A program made the translations under genes and the position numbers. From Cheiracanthium punctorium (lineage: Eukaryota > Arthropoda > Arachnida > Araneae > Cheiracanthiidae): a stretch of 64,000 bases of DNA. The notes under the pieces are model-generated. The model saw only the letters and a list, made by a program, of their open reading frames with translations. It searched no databases and was not told where the DNA came from. The DNA lies in the NCBI GenBank assembly GCA_038373885.1, contig JAWZYV010012350.1, forward strand, positions 124,001 to 188,000, given 5' to 3'. Positions 21,278 to 33,002 of the stretch are shown piece by piece. Position 1 is the first letter of the stretch; every line of letters begins with the position of its first letter.

Positions 21278-23609
21278 ACAGATCGAAAGAAGTTTCCTTT
21301 CCATGTTAAGCAATGGGAATTTTATTACTTCGGTTTTCAAGTAATATCTCGGCACTAAATTAATATTTTTAAATTTTTCTTTCATTGTTGTTTTCTTGAA
21401 AGACTTCTCACCTTTTCCATCTTTCAGATTTTAGAAATATTGCTTTGATGTATTTTTTATTTAATATTAAACACAATCATCTATCTACAAAGACACGAAT
21501 TCTGACAGTCAACTGCGATTTTCTCAGACCAGACTAACTTTTTTGAAATTTGGTAAAGATAGAAAAATTGCAGTGCACTTTGCCTTTTCAAATACATAAG
21601 TATTTTTTATCTAATCCATAAATTTGATTTTTAGCGATTTATTTACACATTTTTGATGAAAAATTTTCAGATGTTTTCCACCCCCACTTGCCCACCTGTT
21701 GCGTTACCACCCGCAGAGATGAAAAGGGGAGAAGGAGGAACTTGATTTACGACTCCTCGCAGAAAAACTCTCTGTTTAAAGGCTTGGTTTGTATTGAAAA
21801 GGAATAGATTTGTTTCGGATGGATGATGTAAATGGAGGGACAATTTACATTGCACAGTACAATTTCCACTTATATAATATTTAAAAAGTTTAAATGCACA
21901 AACTTTTTTAGGTGAAGCAGCTTCAACCTAAAATTGTAGGAAAGTTTATTTCTCTTTTGTAATTCCATATATATCGAAGTTTCCTTCTGATGTTCGGTAA
22001 TCAACTAAAGCACTATTCATTACGCTCATTACCTATATATATACATATATATATATTTTACTTGTATATAATTTTTCACACAGCTATATAAAATGCTAAA
22101 GAAAAGGACCTTTAGTATATAAGTAAAGGTTAAAAAGAAATATAAGTAAATAGTATTATCCAGTAAGTAAAAACATATTGGACTAATTTATATGTGTGTG
22201 TGTGTATCTATGCACGCGCAATCGAATAGGCAAACTCACATCATCTAATCCGAAAGTCACTAGTGACCAGAGTGTTTGACAAATTTTAATCGAACTTGAC
22301 TATTAATCATCCGCATCTTTTTTTTTTTTTTTTTTTCCCCTGTAATTCCAACTTCCAACAATGTCCGCCTTCTTTTCATACTACCCTCTGATTGCAGTTC
22401 TACATCTTACGTTTTCGGGTCCCAGATGTATTTTTATACTTATCCGTTACAAAAGCTTCATTAGTAATCAGTCAAATATATTGGCGCCTTTCTTTTCCTT
22501 TCTTATTGCATGTTTAAACTTTAGTACGTGAATGCGTCTTAGTGATCCAGAAGAGGTTTTGGAAGACACAATTATTTTATTTCCCCGTGAGACTTGTGCG
22601 CCAAAAATTCGCAACATGCGTCCTCTAGGAGTGGAATTCGAGGCAATTGCCCCTCCTCCCCTCTCGGTGGGTCGGGTCAGGGTCAGCTGGATGGGACCCC
22701 TTTTTCGTATATTGTCCCAGGACCACAGTATAGCTTTTTGAATAACTCAAAATGAATCCCGATTTAAATATGATGACTGATCAAAAATGAAGGAAAAACA
22801 TTGTTTACGCATCGAAATTTTGAAGTACGGACGCAGCTATAGCGGGCATTATTTATTCTGTTGGCTAAAAGGGAGGAAAAAACAGAATATATTTAAAGAA
22901 TTTGTTCATATTAACCATTTTTAAAAAATTCTCTGTGGTATTAATACATCCAAAAACATACTACTCACAAAAATATTTCTAAGCCGATTTGAAATTTCTC
23001 AATCAAATGAAGTGTTTAACTAACTCAAAAGTATTAGAATTTGCTTTTAGGATCATATTTAAAATTTTCTGTGCATTTAAACTTCTTCAATGTTATATCA
23101 GTGTAAATTTTACTCCGTGCTGGGCAATGCAAATTGTGCTCATTGATATTTAATTAATTTAATTGGGAGGATACAAAACTGAAACGCCCGACACGTGAAG
23201 ATGCCTCTGATTACAGGATCTTGGCTCACAAGCTGATGAGCTGATTTCAGTGCAATTTATTTTGTTTGAAAGCTGATTTCACGAGTGTTTCTTAGTTACA
23301 TTGGACGATATTGATTTCAACATATTGAGGCTTATTTTTTAAAAATATAAATGCTTATTTGCACTTGTTTTCTAGGTGTGGTTGATTACATTCTTAATAA
23401 CTAAAGCAGCCTTTTATTAATGAATATGTCATTTTATCTCTCACCCCCTTTATTGAATTGTCCCAAAAAAGCGACATAATTTTACATATATTTAAATACT
23501 ATTAGTTCGCAACAACTTTAATCCATTGTTACAATATTTCGTAAGGTGTAGATATGCATCCCATGTATTTTTCTATAAATAGGTTACAATCATAAAAATT
23601 TCAACATAG

Positions 23610-23830
23610 GGTTACCAGGCGAAAAGCACGAAAGGTGAGAGATAAAATGACATAGTTAATTAATATCGTTTTAATATGGCAATAATGAAACTAAAAAATT
23701 AGGGGGGGTCATAGGGGTCCCCCTGACGAGGCTCGAACAGCCGAGTTTATATATATATATATAACTAACAAGTAAAACACAAAACATACTACAAATAAGA
23801 CATATCTCGCATAAGAATATAACAGCTATT
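23610..23830 (+). repeat. Third, partial copy of the inner arm block, direct to the left arm
   Basis: It matches 20360-20600 in the same orientation: GAGATAAAATGACATAGT, the ATATCGTTTT...ATATGGCAATAATGAAAC stretch, then CCTGACGAGGCTCGAACAGC and the TA run. It is more diverged than the two arms are from each other. Confidence 0.85.
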
Positions 23831-24111
23831 AGCAAGAATTAGAAACCAGATTTTGAAGCCAAATAAAGTGCAAGAATTATTGTGATAATATAATGGAACG
23901 GAAATTATAACCACTGTCACCATCGTCAGGGGCCACAAACAGTGGATTATAATTTACAGCAAACCAAATAGTAGGGTTTCGGTTGTGTGGCATATCAGAA
24001 GAGATATTAACTCCACACATCTGGGCCCTACCCTACTATATAAAGGAAAGAAGAAATCAAAAATATAACAAAAATTAGAAATATAATTTTACATACCAGA
24101 CCTTTAGCACA

Positions 24112-24138
<27 letters not shown>

Positions 24139-24143
<5 letters not shown>

Positions 24144-24317
24144 TGGAACTTGCCTTATGTGACCACCCTCGGAATCAACAAAATTGATCATCTTATAAAG
24201 TGGTCAACTTACAAAGGTTGCAATGTGTGGTGATTAGAAAGGGAAAATTTACAAAAGTGGTCAGTATAGACTTGTGGTCTCTTTACGAAGGTGGTCACTT
24301 TAGGAGGTTCCACTGTG
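24139..24317. mobile_element. TA-flanked MITE (CACAGTGGAAC ends), right-arm copy
   Basis: 179 bp, TA on both sides, ends CACAGTGGAACTTG and GGTTCCACTGTG. This is the fuller version of the copy at 20604-20765. Confidence 0.85.
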
Positions 24318-26929
24318 TATATGTAATGCGAGGTATATCTTATTTGCAGTACATATTGTGTTTTACTTATTAGTTATATATATATATATAATATATATAT
24401 AGATAGATAGATAGATATAGATAGATAGATAGGAAACTCGGCTGTTTGAGCCTCGTCAGGGGAAGACCCCCCCCCCGAACCATCTAATTTTTTGTTTCAT
24501 TATTGCCATATCAAAACGATATTAATTGACTATGTCATTTTATTTCTCATCTTTCGTGTATTTCGCCTGGTTCAAGTTAACCATTTGCTCCCCATTTGTG
24601 GAACAAATTAGAAATGTTGAAAATAACTCTTGAACAACAATCAGGGAATTTAGATCTGAACACAATGATAAAACACATCTGAAAAAACTCTGTATGAACT
24701 TTTTTGCACATGAAATCAAATGCAACAAATGGAGTTTATTTCCAGATAGTTCAATTATTTTGCACATCTGGGGCTGCAAGTATCAGCACATTAAATGTTT
24801 TGTAAGTAATTTATGCGAATTTTATTAAAATTTCAAACCTTCATATTTTTTCCTGCGAATTTTCTGTTTTTATTTGCGAAAATTCCGTACCGCTAATTAT
24901 AATTCAAAAATTCTTAAAAAGATATAAATCTAACAAGTTTTTTGTCCATTTTTTGTGGTATTATTCTTGAAAAGATGGTTAGATTCTGAAACTTTCAATA
25001 CTTTTGACCAGTAGTGTACATATATAGTCTGGATTCTATCTGTTCTGGATATATTTTTTTCCAGAAAACACACAGTCTGCAAAATTTCGAAATCGGTATC
25101 AGCCGAGGTCAGAAAAGTTGTCACTTGGGTTGGATAATAACCCTGTAATTTATTTCGAAGTTCGACAATGTCTTCCGGTGGCGCCAACGCCTTTAAATTT
25201 GGGAATTAGGGCCAAAATAAACATTTTCTTCCCGATAACACAATTTTTCCGAATTTTGAAATCGATATCAGACGAGCGCGGAAACTTCTTTATATGATAC
25301 ACTCTAAAAATAAGAAGCATTTTTACCGCAGAACTATTAAAGATTTCCAAAATCCGGTAAATTTTATTTTTGGAAATGCTTTCGCTAAAATACCCGATTT
25401 TAAATGAGCCAGTGCCATCTGAAGATATTGTCCGTTTTTTTATTTTTAGGAGGGGAGGGGGTTGAGCAGTTACTTACTAACCCAGGAACAACTTTCCAGC
25501 ATTCGGCTGATACAGATTTCAAAAATCCGGTGAGCGGAAAAAACGCCACTTTTAATAGTTTTATGATGTAACATAGTCGTTATATGCTAATCGATGAGGA
25601 AAGGAGCGTAGCCAGAATTTTTTTTCGGGGAGGGGGGGTTGTATGAGATATAATTTTGTATTGATAAACTTAATTTCTTTAAAAAAAAAAAAAAAAGAAC
25701 ACGCTTATTAGCCAACCCAAGAAAAAACTATCCGTACTCTGCTGATATCGATTTTGAAAATTCGCAAAAATTGTGTTTTCGAGGGAAAAAATTCCTATTT
25801 CGCCCCAAATTGCCACTTTTTAAAGTTATTATATATATATTAAAGATCAGAAAATAAAGTCAAGGACTAGGAAGTAGGTAAATTTGTATTATACACGAAA
25901 ATATTTTACACAATCAATCGTGTAAACTATTATGCATATTTTAATTTGTCGCAACTGCATACTTTTAATGAAAGTGTTTTTCAACGCCCAGATTTAAGCA
26001 ATTATGTATATAAGGAAGTTTTAAAAAAATGTATTATTTTTATGTCACTTTTTCATCATATTAACCAAACTAGAAATCAAAGCCCGTTGTGGAGGCAAAT
26101 ACAACGGGCGCTTGAAAAAACATTCGACGAAAATGTCTACACTGAATACATTTAGTCTTCGTCTACCTAAAATAAATAACTTCCTATTCAATTTTTATTA
26201 TACACCCAAATCGAATTTCATCCTCTTCTGGAAACGCGCGGAAACTTATGGCATTCAAAAGATTTCGTTTTGTGTTCACAGTCATTCTCATATCCATGCA
26301 GACGATTTATTTGTGAAAAAATAAATAAATAAACTATGTAATCTAGAAAAACAATTTTAAAGGAATGAATCACAATTTTCCCTTCAAAGGCAGATAGATA
26401 ACCGTGACGTGAATATGACAATTTTTTTACACTTTGAAAGTCTAATTTTTCCACTCAAATTATTCGCTTTTTTGAATCTCTGAAATAAAATGGAGCTGAA
26501 AATGGCAAAAAATCTCATAAAAAAATTAGGGAACCGGTAGGTTTTCAGATTTTCAAAGTAACAGAGATTGTTTTTATATTTTTATACATAGTTATGAAAA
26601 ATTTCAAGCGGATCGTATGAATGGTGTGGGTGTTATTAGGCTTTTTCTGGTTTTTAATCTTTTTGGAGTAATGGAGGTAAAATATTTACATCGAAGTGGT
26701 TTGCCTGGAATCTTTACAAATTGAGTCAGCCAGTTAGGGTTCAGCGTAACTATATAGTAGAATAATTACGATGTAAAATTTCTCATATTCGCGCTTCGAT
26801 ATTTTCTTTTAAAATGTTAATTTTTATAACAACACTTTACAAATTGCAGTCTCCTTTGCAAATTAAATAAAATTTTTATTATACTTGTAATTTATCATTG
26901 AGTATCCTGCAATTTAAATCTGTTCGAAC

Positions 26930-27345
26930 CAGTGGCGCACCCAGGATTTTAGTTTAGGGGGGGGGGAATGGGCTACATAATATTGCTGAACTCAGTCATA
27001 GTGATCTCTGTTAGTTACAACTCTCTTATAACGTCAAAATATTCGGTATTACTTGACTGTTCCATAGAACATAAGCAATGTAACTCATTATAGAGTCATA
27101 AATAATTATCTGATCTTTTGAGCAACGTTGTAACCGTGTGTAAGAGTGTTTCAACTAACTGTGAGCATTTATTTAAAAACTTTATTGGTTAGAAATAATT
27201 TGAGGACAGTTAAAAAAAGAAAGAAAGAACTAAAAAAAATTATTTCATTAGCGACAGTTTTCATTTTTTAACGCTTTTCACTTCTAACTTTCTACCTTAA
27301 GGGGGGGCTTCAGCCCCCATAGCCCCCTCCGTGGTTGCGCCTATG
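26930..27345. mobile_element. hAT-type MITE with exact 8-bp duplication GTTCGAAC
   Basis: It starts CAGTGGCGCACCCAGG and ends CCGTGGTTGCGCCTATG. GTTCGAAC flanks it at 26922-26929 and 27346-27353. The same site in the left arm (18065-18072) is empty. An 8-bp duplication and a CA-G start are hAT hallmarks. There is no coding capacity. Confidence 0.93.
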
Positions 27346-27568
27346 GTTCGAACGAATACACTCAACTGAAAATAAATTCTGCTCAGGCAGCGGGGGCATG
27401 TAGACGGAGGTCACAGGTCAAAATCTCCCAACCCGCCAACGGGTCATAAATTTCCCATCAGTAACGGACACGCGAGCTATCGCATTTCGCGATAGGAGCT
27501 TTTGTGAGGGGGGTAGGAAATTGTTCCTCAAAACACGACTCAGAAAAATTTCTGTCTGAGGAGGGGCC

Positions 27569-27572
27569 TTAA
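27569..27572. other. TTAA target duplication, right copy
   Basis: Partner of 17845-17848. It falls on Leu-Lys codons of Gypsy-B Pol between RNase H and integrase. Confidence 0.92.
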
Positions 27573-30500
27573 GGAACTGAATATGAACACTGTTCTGAAT
27601 GGTCATGCAACAGGGATTACGACTAAGTGCGTCGACATGAGCCATTTTTGAGCCGTTGCGATGTTCTATAGTAAAGTTAAAGTCCTGAAGGTATAAGGCC
27701 CATCTAGCGATACGAGTGTTGAGATCTTTTTTATTTAAGGTTTTGACGAAGGCATCACAGTCCGTGATAATTTTGAAGTGAGTACCTAAAACGTAAATCC
27801 GAAACTTCTTTAGGGCTTCAACAACGGCAAGGACTTCCAGCTCAAAACTTGTATACTTTCGTTCACTATCAGAGGTCTTTTTGGACATATAAAATACAGG
27901 ATGAAAAGAGTTATCTTGCATGGATTTTTGCATTAGGACTGCCCCCAAGCCATCTATTGACGCGTCAGAGTGAATTTCAGTGGGAGAGTTCTGATTAAAA
28001 ATACTTAAAACAGGTTGTTGTGAAAGTAAATATTTTAATTTTTCAAATGCGGCTTTTTGTTCAGCCTGGAATTGAAAGGGGGTGTCCTTACGCAAAAGGT
28101 CGCTAAGAGGTTTTGCTATGGCAGAATATGAAGGAATAAATTTTCTGAAATATCCGGTGAGACCTAAAAATCGGCGTACATCTTTAATATTTTTCAAATC
28201 CGGATAATTTAGGACAGCTTTAGTTTTCGAGGGGGAAGGAGACAGTTTACCGCTTTCTACTACATGGCCTAAAAATTCTATTTTAGTGTGTAAAAACTGG
28301 CATTTGCGGAAATTTATGTCTAATCCATAATCACGGGCTACATCAAGGACAATTTTTAAGCGTTCGAGAGCCTCAGACTCACTAGTAGCTGGGATGACAA
28401 CATCATCCATGTACGGGAGTACAATGCCCTTAGCAATAAGTTCACGAAAAACGACGTTTATATAACGCATAAAGGTAGATGGACATGTACTAAGGCCAAA
28501 CGGCATAAATCGGAAGAGATATTGGCCTTTGTGTGTCACAAAACTAGTATAAGGACGGCTTTTTTCGTTTACGGGAACGTGGAAAAATGCATTTCGTAAA
28601 TCGAGTGTAGAAAATATTGTGGCATTTTGAAGACTATCTAAAATGTCTTCGATCAACGGAAGGGGAAAGTGATCTTTGACTATTTTGCGATTTAATCGTC
28701 TGTAATCTATGCATACTCTAGGTTTTCCGTCTTTTTTTGTTACAACTAGCACTTGGCTTGCGTAGGGAGATGAACATGGCTCAATAATTCCATTTTTGAC
28801 CCATTCGTCAATTTGTGCATCTACTATATCACGCTCAGCAAATGGCAAACGTCGGGGTGCGTGGAAAATTGGCTCGTCGTCAGTGAGCACGATGTCAAGT
28901 TCAACGTTAGCAGTTTTCGTTTTATTGGGTGCATAAGCCAACAACAGCTTCTCAACGCCAGCGCGTGTTTGACTGGTGACATTCGGGCCGATGTCAAAGA
29001 TGGGAGAATCGTCAGAAATTGACATAATAGAATTTTGAGGTTCTACAGGATCAGATGCCGTTGGAAGTTTTGAAAATATTACGCCTGCAGGGGAAATGGT
29101 TAAATTTGTTTGCTGTATTATGTCACACCCGATTATGAGGTCATAATTTGTGCAAGCATTCGGCACTACAGAAATAGTAACCGGAAAAATTTGGTCGTCA
29201 ATAGTAACATCACAGTCAAAAGTACCAATGACATTTGTTCGCGAAAAACCGAAACCCGTCAATACTTTAGTGTTATTCAATAATGGTGGAGAACCTATTT
29301 GTACCCATGCAGAATGTCGAAGCAACGTCAAATTGCTACCTGTGTCCACTAATCCGGGGAATTTATTGTCAAAAATAAGAACTTCCTTACACATGTTTAC
29401 AGAAGGAAATTCACGTACGGTATTTACTTTTGCTGGTGAAGTAGAACTATCGTTTCGCATAGCTCGGATACATTCAGTCGACTTGTGACCAAAAAGATTG
29501 CATGCTAGGCACTTCGGGCCTCGAGAGCGGTTAGGACACCATTTAGACTTGTGTCCGACGTCATTGCAGTTAAAACAACGTTGCAGGGTGTTAGCTGTGT
29601 CAGAAACATTAAATTTTGAGGGTTTTCGTTGTTGGTTTGGTTGTTCTGTACCGCGGTTTGAGCTGTCAGGTGAGTGACGAAAATTCGACGAATTTGATCT
29701 ATTAGCTCGCATGTTATTAACAAAAGTTTCGTAAGTTCTTAATTTTGTCTTAAATTCGGAAAATGATGTTGTCCCATAAAGGATAATTTTGTCTGAGCGG
29801 GAACCTTCAATACCGTTTATGACGTACTGAATAACAGAACACTCGTCAATAGCGCAATCGCATCTATTTGCCAATTCGCGCATGGAATTAAAATATTGAG
29901 TAAATGTTTCGTTAGGGCGCATTTTTCTTTTTTCAAGCTGCCGATGAATTTCTATTGACGTGACTGTGTCTGAAAACTCGTTAATTAACGCAGATTTAAA
30001 CGTATCGTATGCATTTAGATTTCTTTGCGACGACAGAAATGACTTCGCGGAACCGGTAATCAATCTTTTTGCAAACACTAATTTTTGTTGATCACTTATG
30101 CAAGGGAATAATTGGAAATTTTCCTCCAAGTCTATAAAAAAACTTTTAATTGAATACAAATCATCTCCTGAAAACTTTCTACTATTTGCAGATATATCTC
30201 TTAAAAGATACCAGAATTGATTAGTCATATCTGAAACTGCGCTGGGGCCTAGAATGGGCAACTGTGCATTACTCGGTTGGGTAAGGTAAACAGAGCTTGG
30301 GTTTTGCATCGCAGGAACACTGTTTATATCAGAGGCACCATTAGGGGAAAATTGACCTACATTCGTGCTACTCGCTTCTGCCGATGTGTTAATAAGTGGA
30401 TGGTCATGTTCTAAATCAGAGAGATAACTGGTGTCGAGAGAATTTTGAAAGTCTTGCAAATTTGTTAGGGCATTAAAAATGCTGTTGCAAATATCTTTTT

Positions 30501-30756
30501 CGTTTGCATTTGATTCCAAATGTAATAAATTTGCCACTGAGATAAACTCATTTAAGGAGAAATCTTTTAATATCTGTTCTTTATGTTTTTCTAGATCTAA
30601 TTCGATTGGGAAGGAAGAGAAATTACGTATTTTGGTACGGGAAGAACGATCAAATTCTTTAAAACCAAGTATGGTGTTTAATGCTTTAACAGTTTGAGTT
30701 TTGCCAAATTTCAATGAGTTTGCTATTAAATGTATGTCTCCTAGTTTTAACGACAT
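27569..30756 (-). CDS. Gypsy-B Gag-Pol: Gag, protease, reverse transcriptase, RNase H
   Basis: A single open frame from ATG 30754-30756, so Gag and Pol are fused. Residues ~190-350 are a retrotransposon Gag capsid-like region. Two CCHC zinc knuckles lie at C394-C407 (CFNCNDVGHKSKWC) and C416-C429 (CLACNLFGHKSTEC). Protease active site is D471-T-G-S, with IIG at 541-543. Reverse transcriptase spans about 640-830 with YMDD at 782-785. RNase H has D931 (HSDAS), acidic residues near 972-974 and D999, ending near HVDALSR. At Lys1063 the frame enters the TTAA element and reads about 50 foreign codons to a stop at 27418, so the present product would lack integrase. No frameshift or stop precedes that point. 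It makes virus-like particles and cDNA in the cytoplasm in active relatives. Confidence 0.96.
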
Positions 30757-31041
30757 TTTGAAAAAGAATACAGTTTCTGAATGTAAATAAAAACTAGAGA
30801 AATTCTGCAGAATTGTTTAAAAGGAAAATAACGATCTAAATTAAAAGAAAAATCTAGCCTACTTGAAATGGGGAGCAGTCCAGCAGTTAATCCACACCTC
30901 AAACCATGTATTTAAATTCGTCAAACTGCGTTCGTCCATATGAGAGCTTCTGAAGCTTATCGTCTTTTAGGGAATACACTGGCTTGTTGATGTCTAGAGG
31001 AATTCTCTGGAGTGTGAGAGGACGGTCGAGCCCCCAAAATA
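30757..31041 (-). promoter_or_regulatory. Gypsy-B 5' leader with tRNA-Pro-type primer-binding site
   Basis: On the element strand, 5 nt after the LTR, TGGGGGCTCGACCG (about 31036 down to 31023) matches the 3' end of tRNA-Pro (known primer-binding site TGGGGGCTCG in tRNA-Pro-primed retroelements) with one mismatch in the first 14. The rest is a non-coding leader up to the ATG. Confidence 0.75.
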
Positions 31042-31283
31042 TGGGGAAAAGGCTACGACCATATTAACAAACAAGGTACTTTATTAAACAACAATTACAC
31101 ACGGACAATTAATTACAAACACTTAGATAGACTGAGCGACGGAGACGTCTTCTCTCGTCGGCTGCAGTTAACGTCTCTCTCGATTACGCAGTAGGAAAGG
31201 AACATCTTATGCTTGCTAGGCGACTGCCGCGCCACACATAATGTAACGGCGTTAGCTAAGGAGTTTGCATTGAACTTCCTACA
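31042..31283 (-). repeat. Gypsy-B 5' LTR
   Basis: Identical to 16049-16290 as far as I can compare. Followed by the ATAAT duplication at 31284-31288, where Gypsy-A integrase resumes. Confidence 0.95.
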
Positions 31284-31288
31284 ATAAT

Positions 31289-32144
31289 GTCGGAGCGCCT
31301 TTTGACAGAATTGCTCCCGACATCTCGGGACTTCTTCCGCAAACAGCAGGTGGCAACAAGTACATCTCAGTTGTCATTGAGTACTTCTCTAAATCACCCG
31401 AAGCGTATCCTATTCCGGATCAGGAAGCTACGACCGTAGCAGAGGTATTGGTGCAAGAATGGATTTCCAGGTATGGAACCCCTTTGCAACTTCATTCCGA
31501 CTAAGGAACGAACGTTACCTCTGCAGTTTTTAAAGGACTATGTCAATTTCTCGAAAGTGACAAAACCCAGACTTCGCCTTTACATCCAGAATCCGACGGC
31601 ATGGGGGAGAGGTTTAATCGCACTATTTTGAACAACCTCTCGTTCCTGGTATCTAGGAATCAAGAGGACTGGGACAAGAAACTCACTGGCCCTCTTTCTG
31701 CTGGGCTATAGGAGTGCCGTCCATGAGACTACCGGCTTCACGCCTTCCCAAATGCTATTCGGAAGAGATCTTCCCGCCAATTTAGTGTTTGGTCGCCCTC
31801 CAGATACGCCTTCATCGCCAGAGGATTATATGTAAAATCTCCAGGCACGGTTTGAAGACGTGCATCATTTTGCTCGAGAGCGGATCAACCTGAACACTAA
31901 GAGGATGAAGACTCGTTTTGACACAAAGGCTGCGGGACACGCGTTCAACGTAGGTGACAAAGTTTGGCTATGGAATCCTACTCGACGGAAAAGCCTGTCT
32001 CCCAAGCTGAAATCGCCGTGGAACGGTCCTTACACAGTCCTAAACAGACTGAACGATGTCATCGTAAAGATTCGTAAGTCACCTAACTCGAAACCGAGAG
32101 TTGTTCATTACGATCGGCTAGCCATTTACCGCGGTTGTAATTAA
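31289..32144 (+). pseudogene. Gypsy-A integrase catalytic core and C-terminus
   Basis: The frame resumes at a VGAPFDRIAPDISG segment (first catalytic Asp). It continues through KYISVVIEYFSKSPEAYP to LHSD followed by a stop where Gln/Arg is usual (near 31503), then HPESDGMGERFNRT with the catalytic Glu. A frameshift near 31690 and another stop near 31835 follow. From 31860 an open frame of 94 codons carries the C-terminal module: VGDKVWLWNP, then SPWNGPYTVL, the GPY/F motif. It ends at TAA 32142-32144. Inactive. Confidence 0.93.
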
Positions 32145-32361
32145 TTATTTGAATATCAGACAATAATCACTATGGCGTAATTCCTTCTTTCTTTCATCTC
32201 TCATTTCTTGATGTTTATTCTTCTCTTCCTCTTTCATCAACTCTCTTTTACTCAGTACTTATGCCATGTTTAGTGTACATATTTGTAATATATTGGTTTT
32301 TATTAATGTGTATTTGCTTATTACGTTTATTACTTATTAGTGTAGTTGTTTATTATGTTTA
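32145..32361 (+). other. Gypsy-A 3' non-coding stretch before the Helitron array
   Basis: AT-rich. The sequence TTATTAGTGTAGTTGTTTATTATG at its end has a loose echo at 44560-44575 just beyond the array, consistent with insertion into this non-coding region. Confidence 0.5.
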
Positions 32362-32726
32362 CTAGCTGCGTACCCGTTCTCCGCACGGTAGGGAACGAAA
32401 CTTTTTCTTACATGTATAGTTCGAATTGATTCCAGAGATTTGGAATCTAAAAATAAGCAAAATGATTTGACTCTTCTCGTAAAGTTACTCATTCGTTAAG
32501 TTAGTATAAGTACTGACCTGTGACCCTTGTTAATATTATGACGCAAAAAACTATGTCGGTGTTATTCACGATCAGAAAAGAAAAGCGTGACGATTTTCAG
32601 TGAAAATTCCTAATTTTCAATTCTCATTTGTCTCATTTCTGCATCATACTCTTTTTTAGATTTAAGTTATACAATTAATACCTTAGATACTACATGAAGT
32701 GGAGAACCGCTTTATTTTATAATTAA

Positions 32727-33002
32727 CCCATTTATGCCTAGTGTCCTTTTTTTGGGACGGCATTTTCGCTATTAGTCGAAAACGTTATTTATTTTTCCTA
32801 GCCTTTATTCATGAGTATTGAGCCTCCACTCTACAAAATATTTTAACATGACCAAGTAGGATGTTCATACTTCGATTTTTATGCATAATGATTTTAAAAG
32901 AAATCATCCCTTGTTCAAGAAGTTGACATCAGAAATTTATCTATTATTTCTGTTATCAGTAAAAATCGAAGAAAGTCGCAAAAATATCCAGGCACAAATG
33001 GG
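32727..33002. mobile_element. TTAA-flanked MITE (CCCATTTATGCC ends), piggyBac-like
   Basis: TTAA at 32723-32726 and 33003-33006. Ends CCCATTTATGCCTAG and the complement of CCCATTTGTGCCTGG. 276 bp, no coding capacity. CCC...GGG ends with TTAA duplication are typical of piggyBac MITEs. Confidence 0.9.

Larger units (their letters stand above)
20766..24138. other. Loop of the foldback element; no gene found
   Basis: Contents: TA microsatellite, a hAT-type MITE (20792-~21233), a TTAA-centred palindrome (21248-21277), about 2.2 kb of AT-rich DNA with a 17-nt T tract near 22320, and a partial direct copy of the left arm's inner block (about 23610-23830). I searched frames by eye for DDE-transposase motifs and saw none. 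The longest open frames are under 85 codons. Confidence 0.7.
17849..27568. mobile_element. 9.72-kb giant foldback element with TTAA target duplication
   Basis: Both ends read GGCCCCTCCTCAGACAG inward. They are the tips of an inverted repeat that runs about 2.9 kb on the left (17849-20765) and about 3.4 kb on the right (24139-27568, including a 416-bp hAT MITE absent from the left). Over the outer ~220 bp the arms differ at only about six or seven positions. The loop (20766-24138) has no recognisable transposase. It is flanked by TTAA, and removing it plus one TTAA restores the Gypsy-B reading frame exactly. TTAA targets are used by piggyBac and Kolobok superfamilies. The purine-starting tip (GG) fits my recollection of Kolobok better than piggyBac, but I do not assign it. 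Probably non-autonomous. Confidence 0.9.
24139..27568 (-). repeat. Right arm of the giant inverted repeat
   Basis: Reverse complement of the left arm with scattered substitutions. It carries a 416-bp hAT MITE at 26930-27345 and about 130 bp at 25530-25680 that are not in the left arm. The inner limit is the TA-flanked MITE at 24139-24317. Confidence 0.9.
16048..31283 (-). mobile_element. Gypsy-B: young, structurally complete Ty3/Gypsy LTR retrotransposon
   Basis: Minus-strand element with identical-looking 242-bp LTRs (16049-16290 and 31042-31283), a 5-bp ATAAT target duplication, a primer-binding site next to the 5' LTR, and one gag-pol frame. The frame has two CCHC knuckles, DTGS protease, YMDD reverse transcriptase, RNase H and D,D-35-E integrase with no stop. 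It is broken only by the 9.7-kb TTAA element. Minus that insert, the element is about 5.5 kb. It lies inside the Gypsy-A integrase. LTR identity and the open frame point to recent insertion. Confidence 0.95.

Noticed and set aside
22532..22741. 69-codon frame in the foldback loop as a protein
   Set aside because: No recognisable domain, short, and composition matches flanking non-coding DNA.
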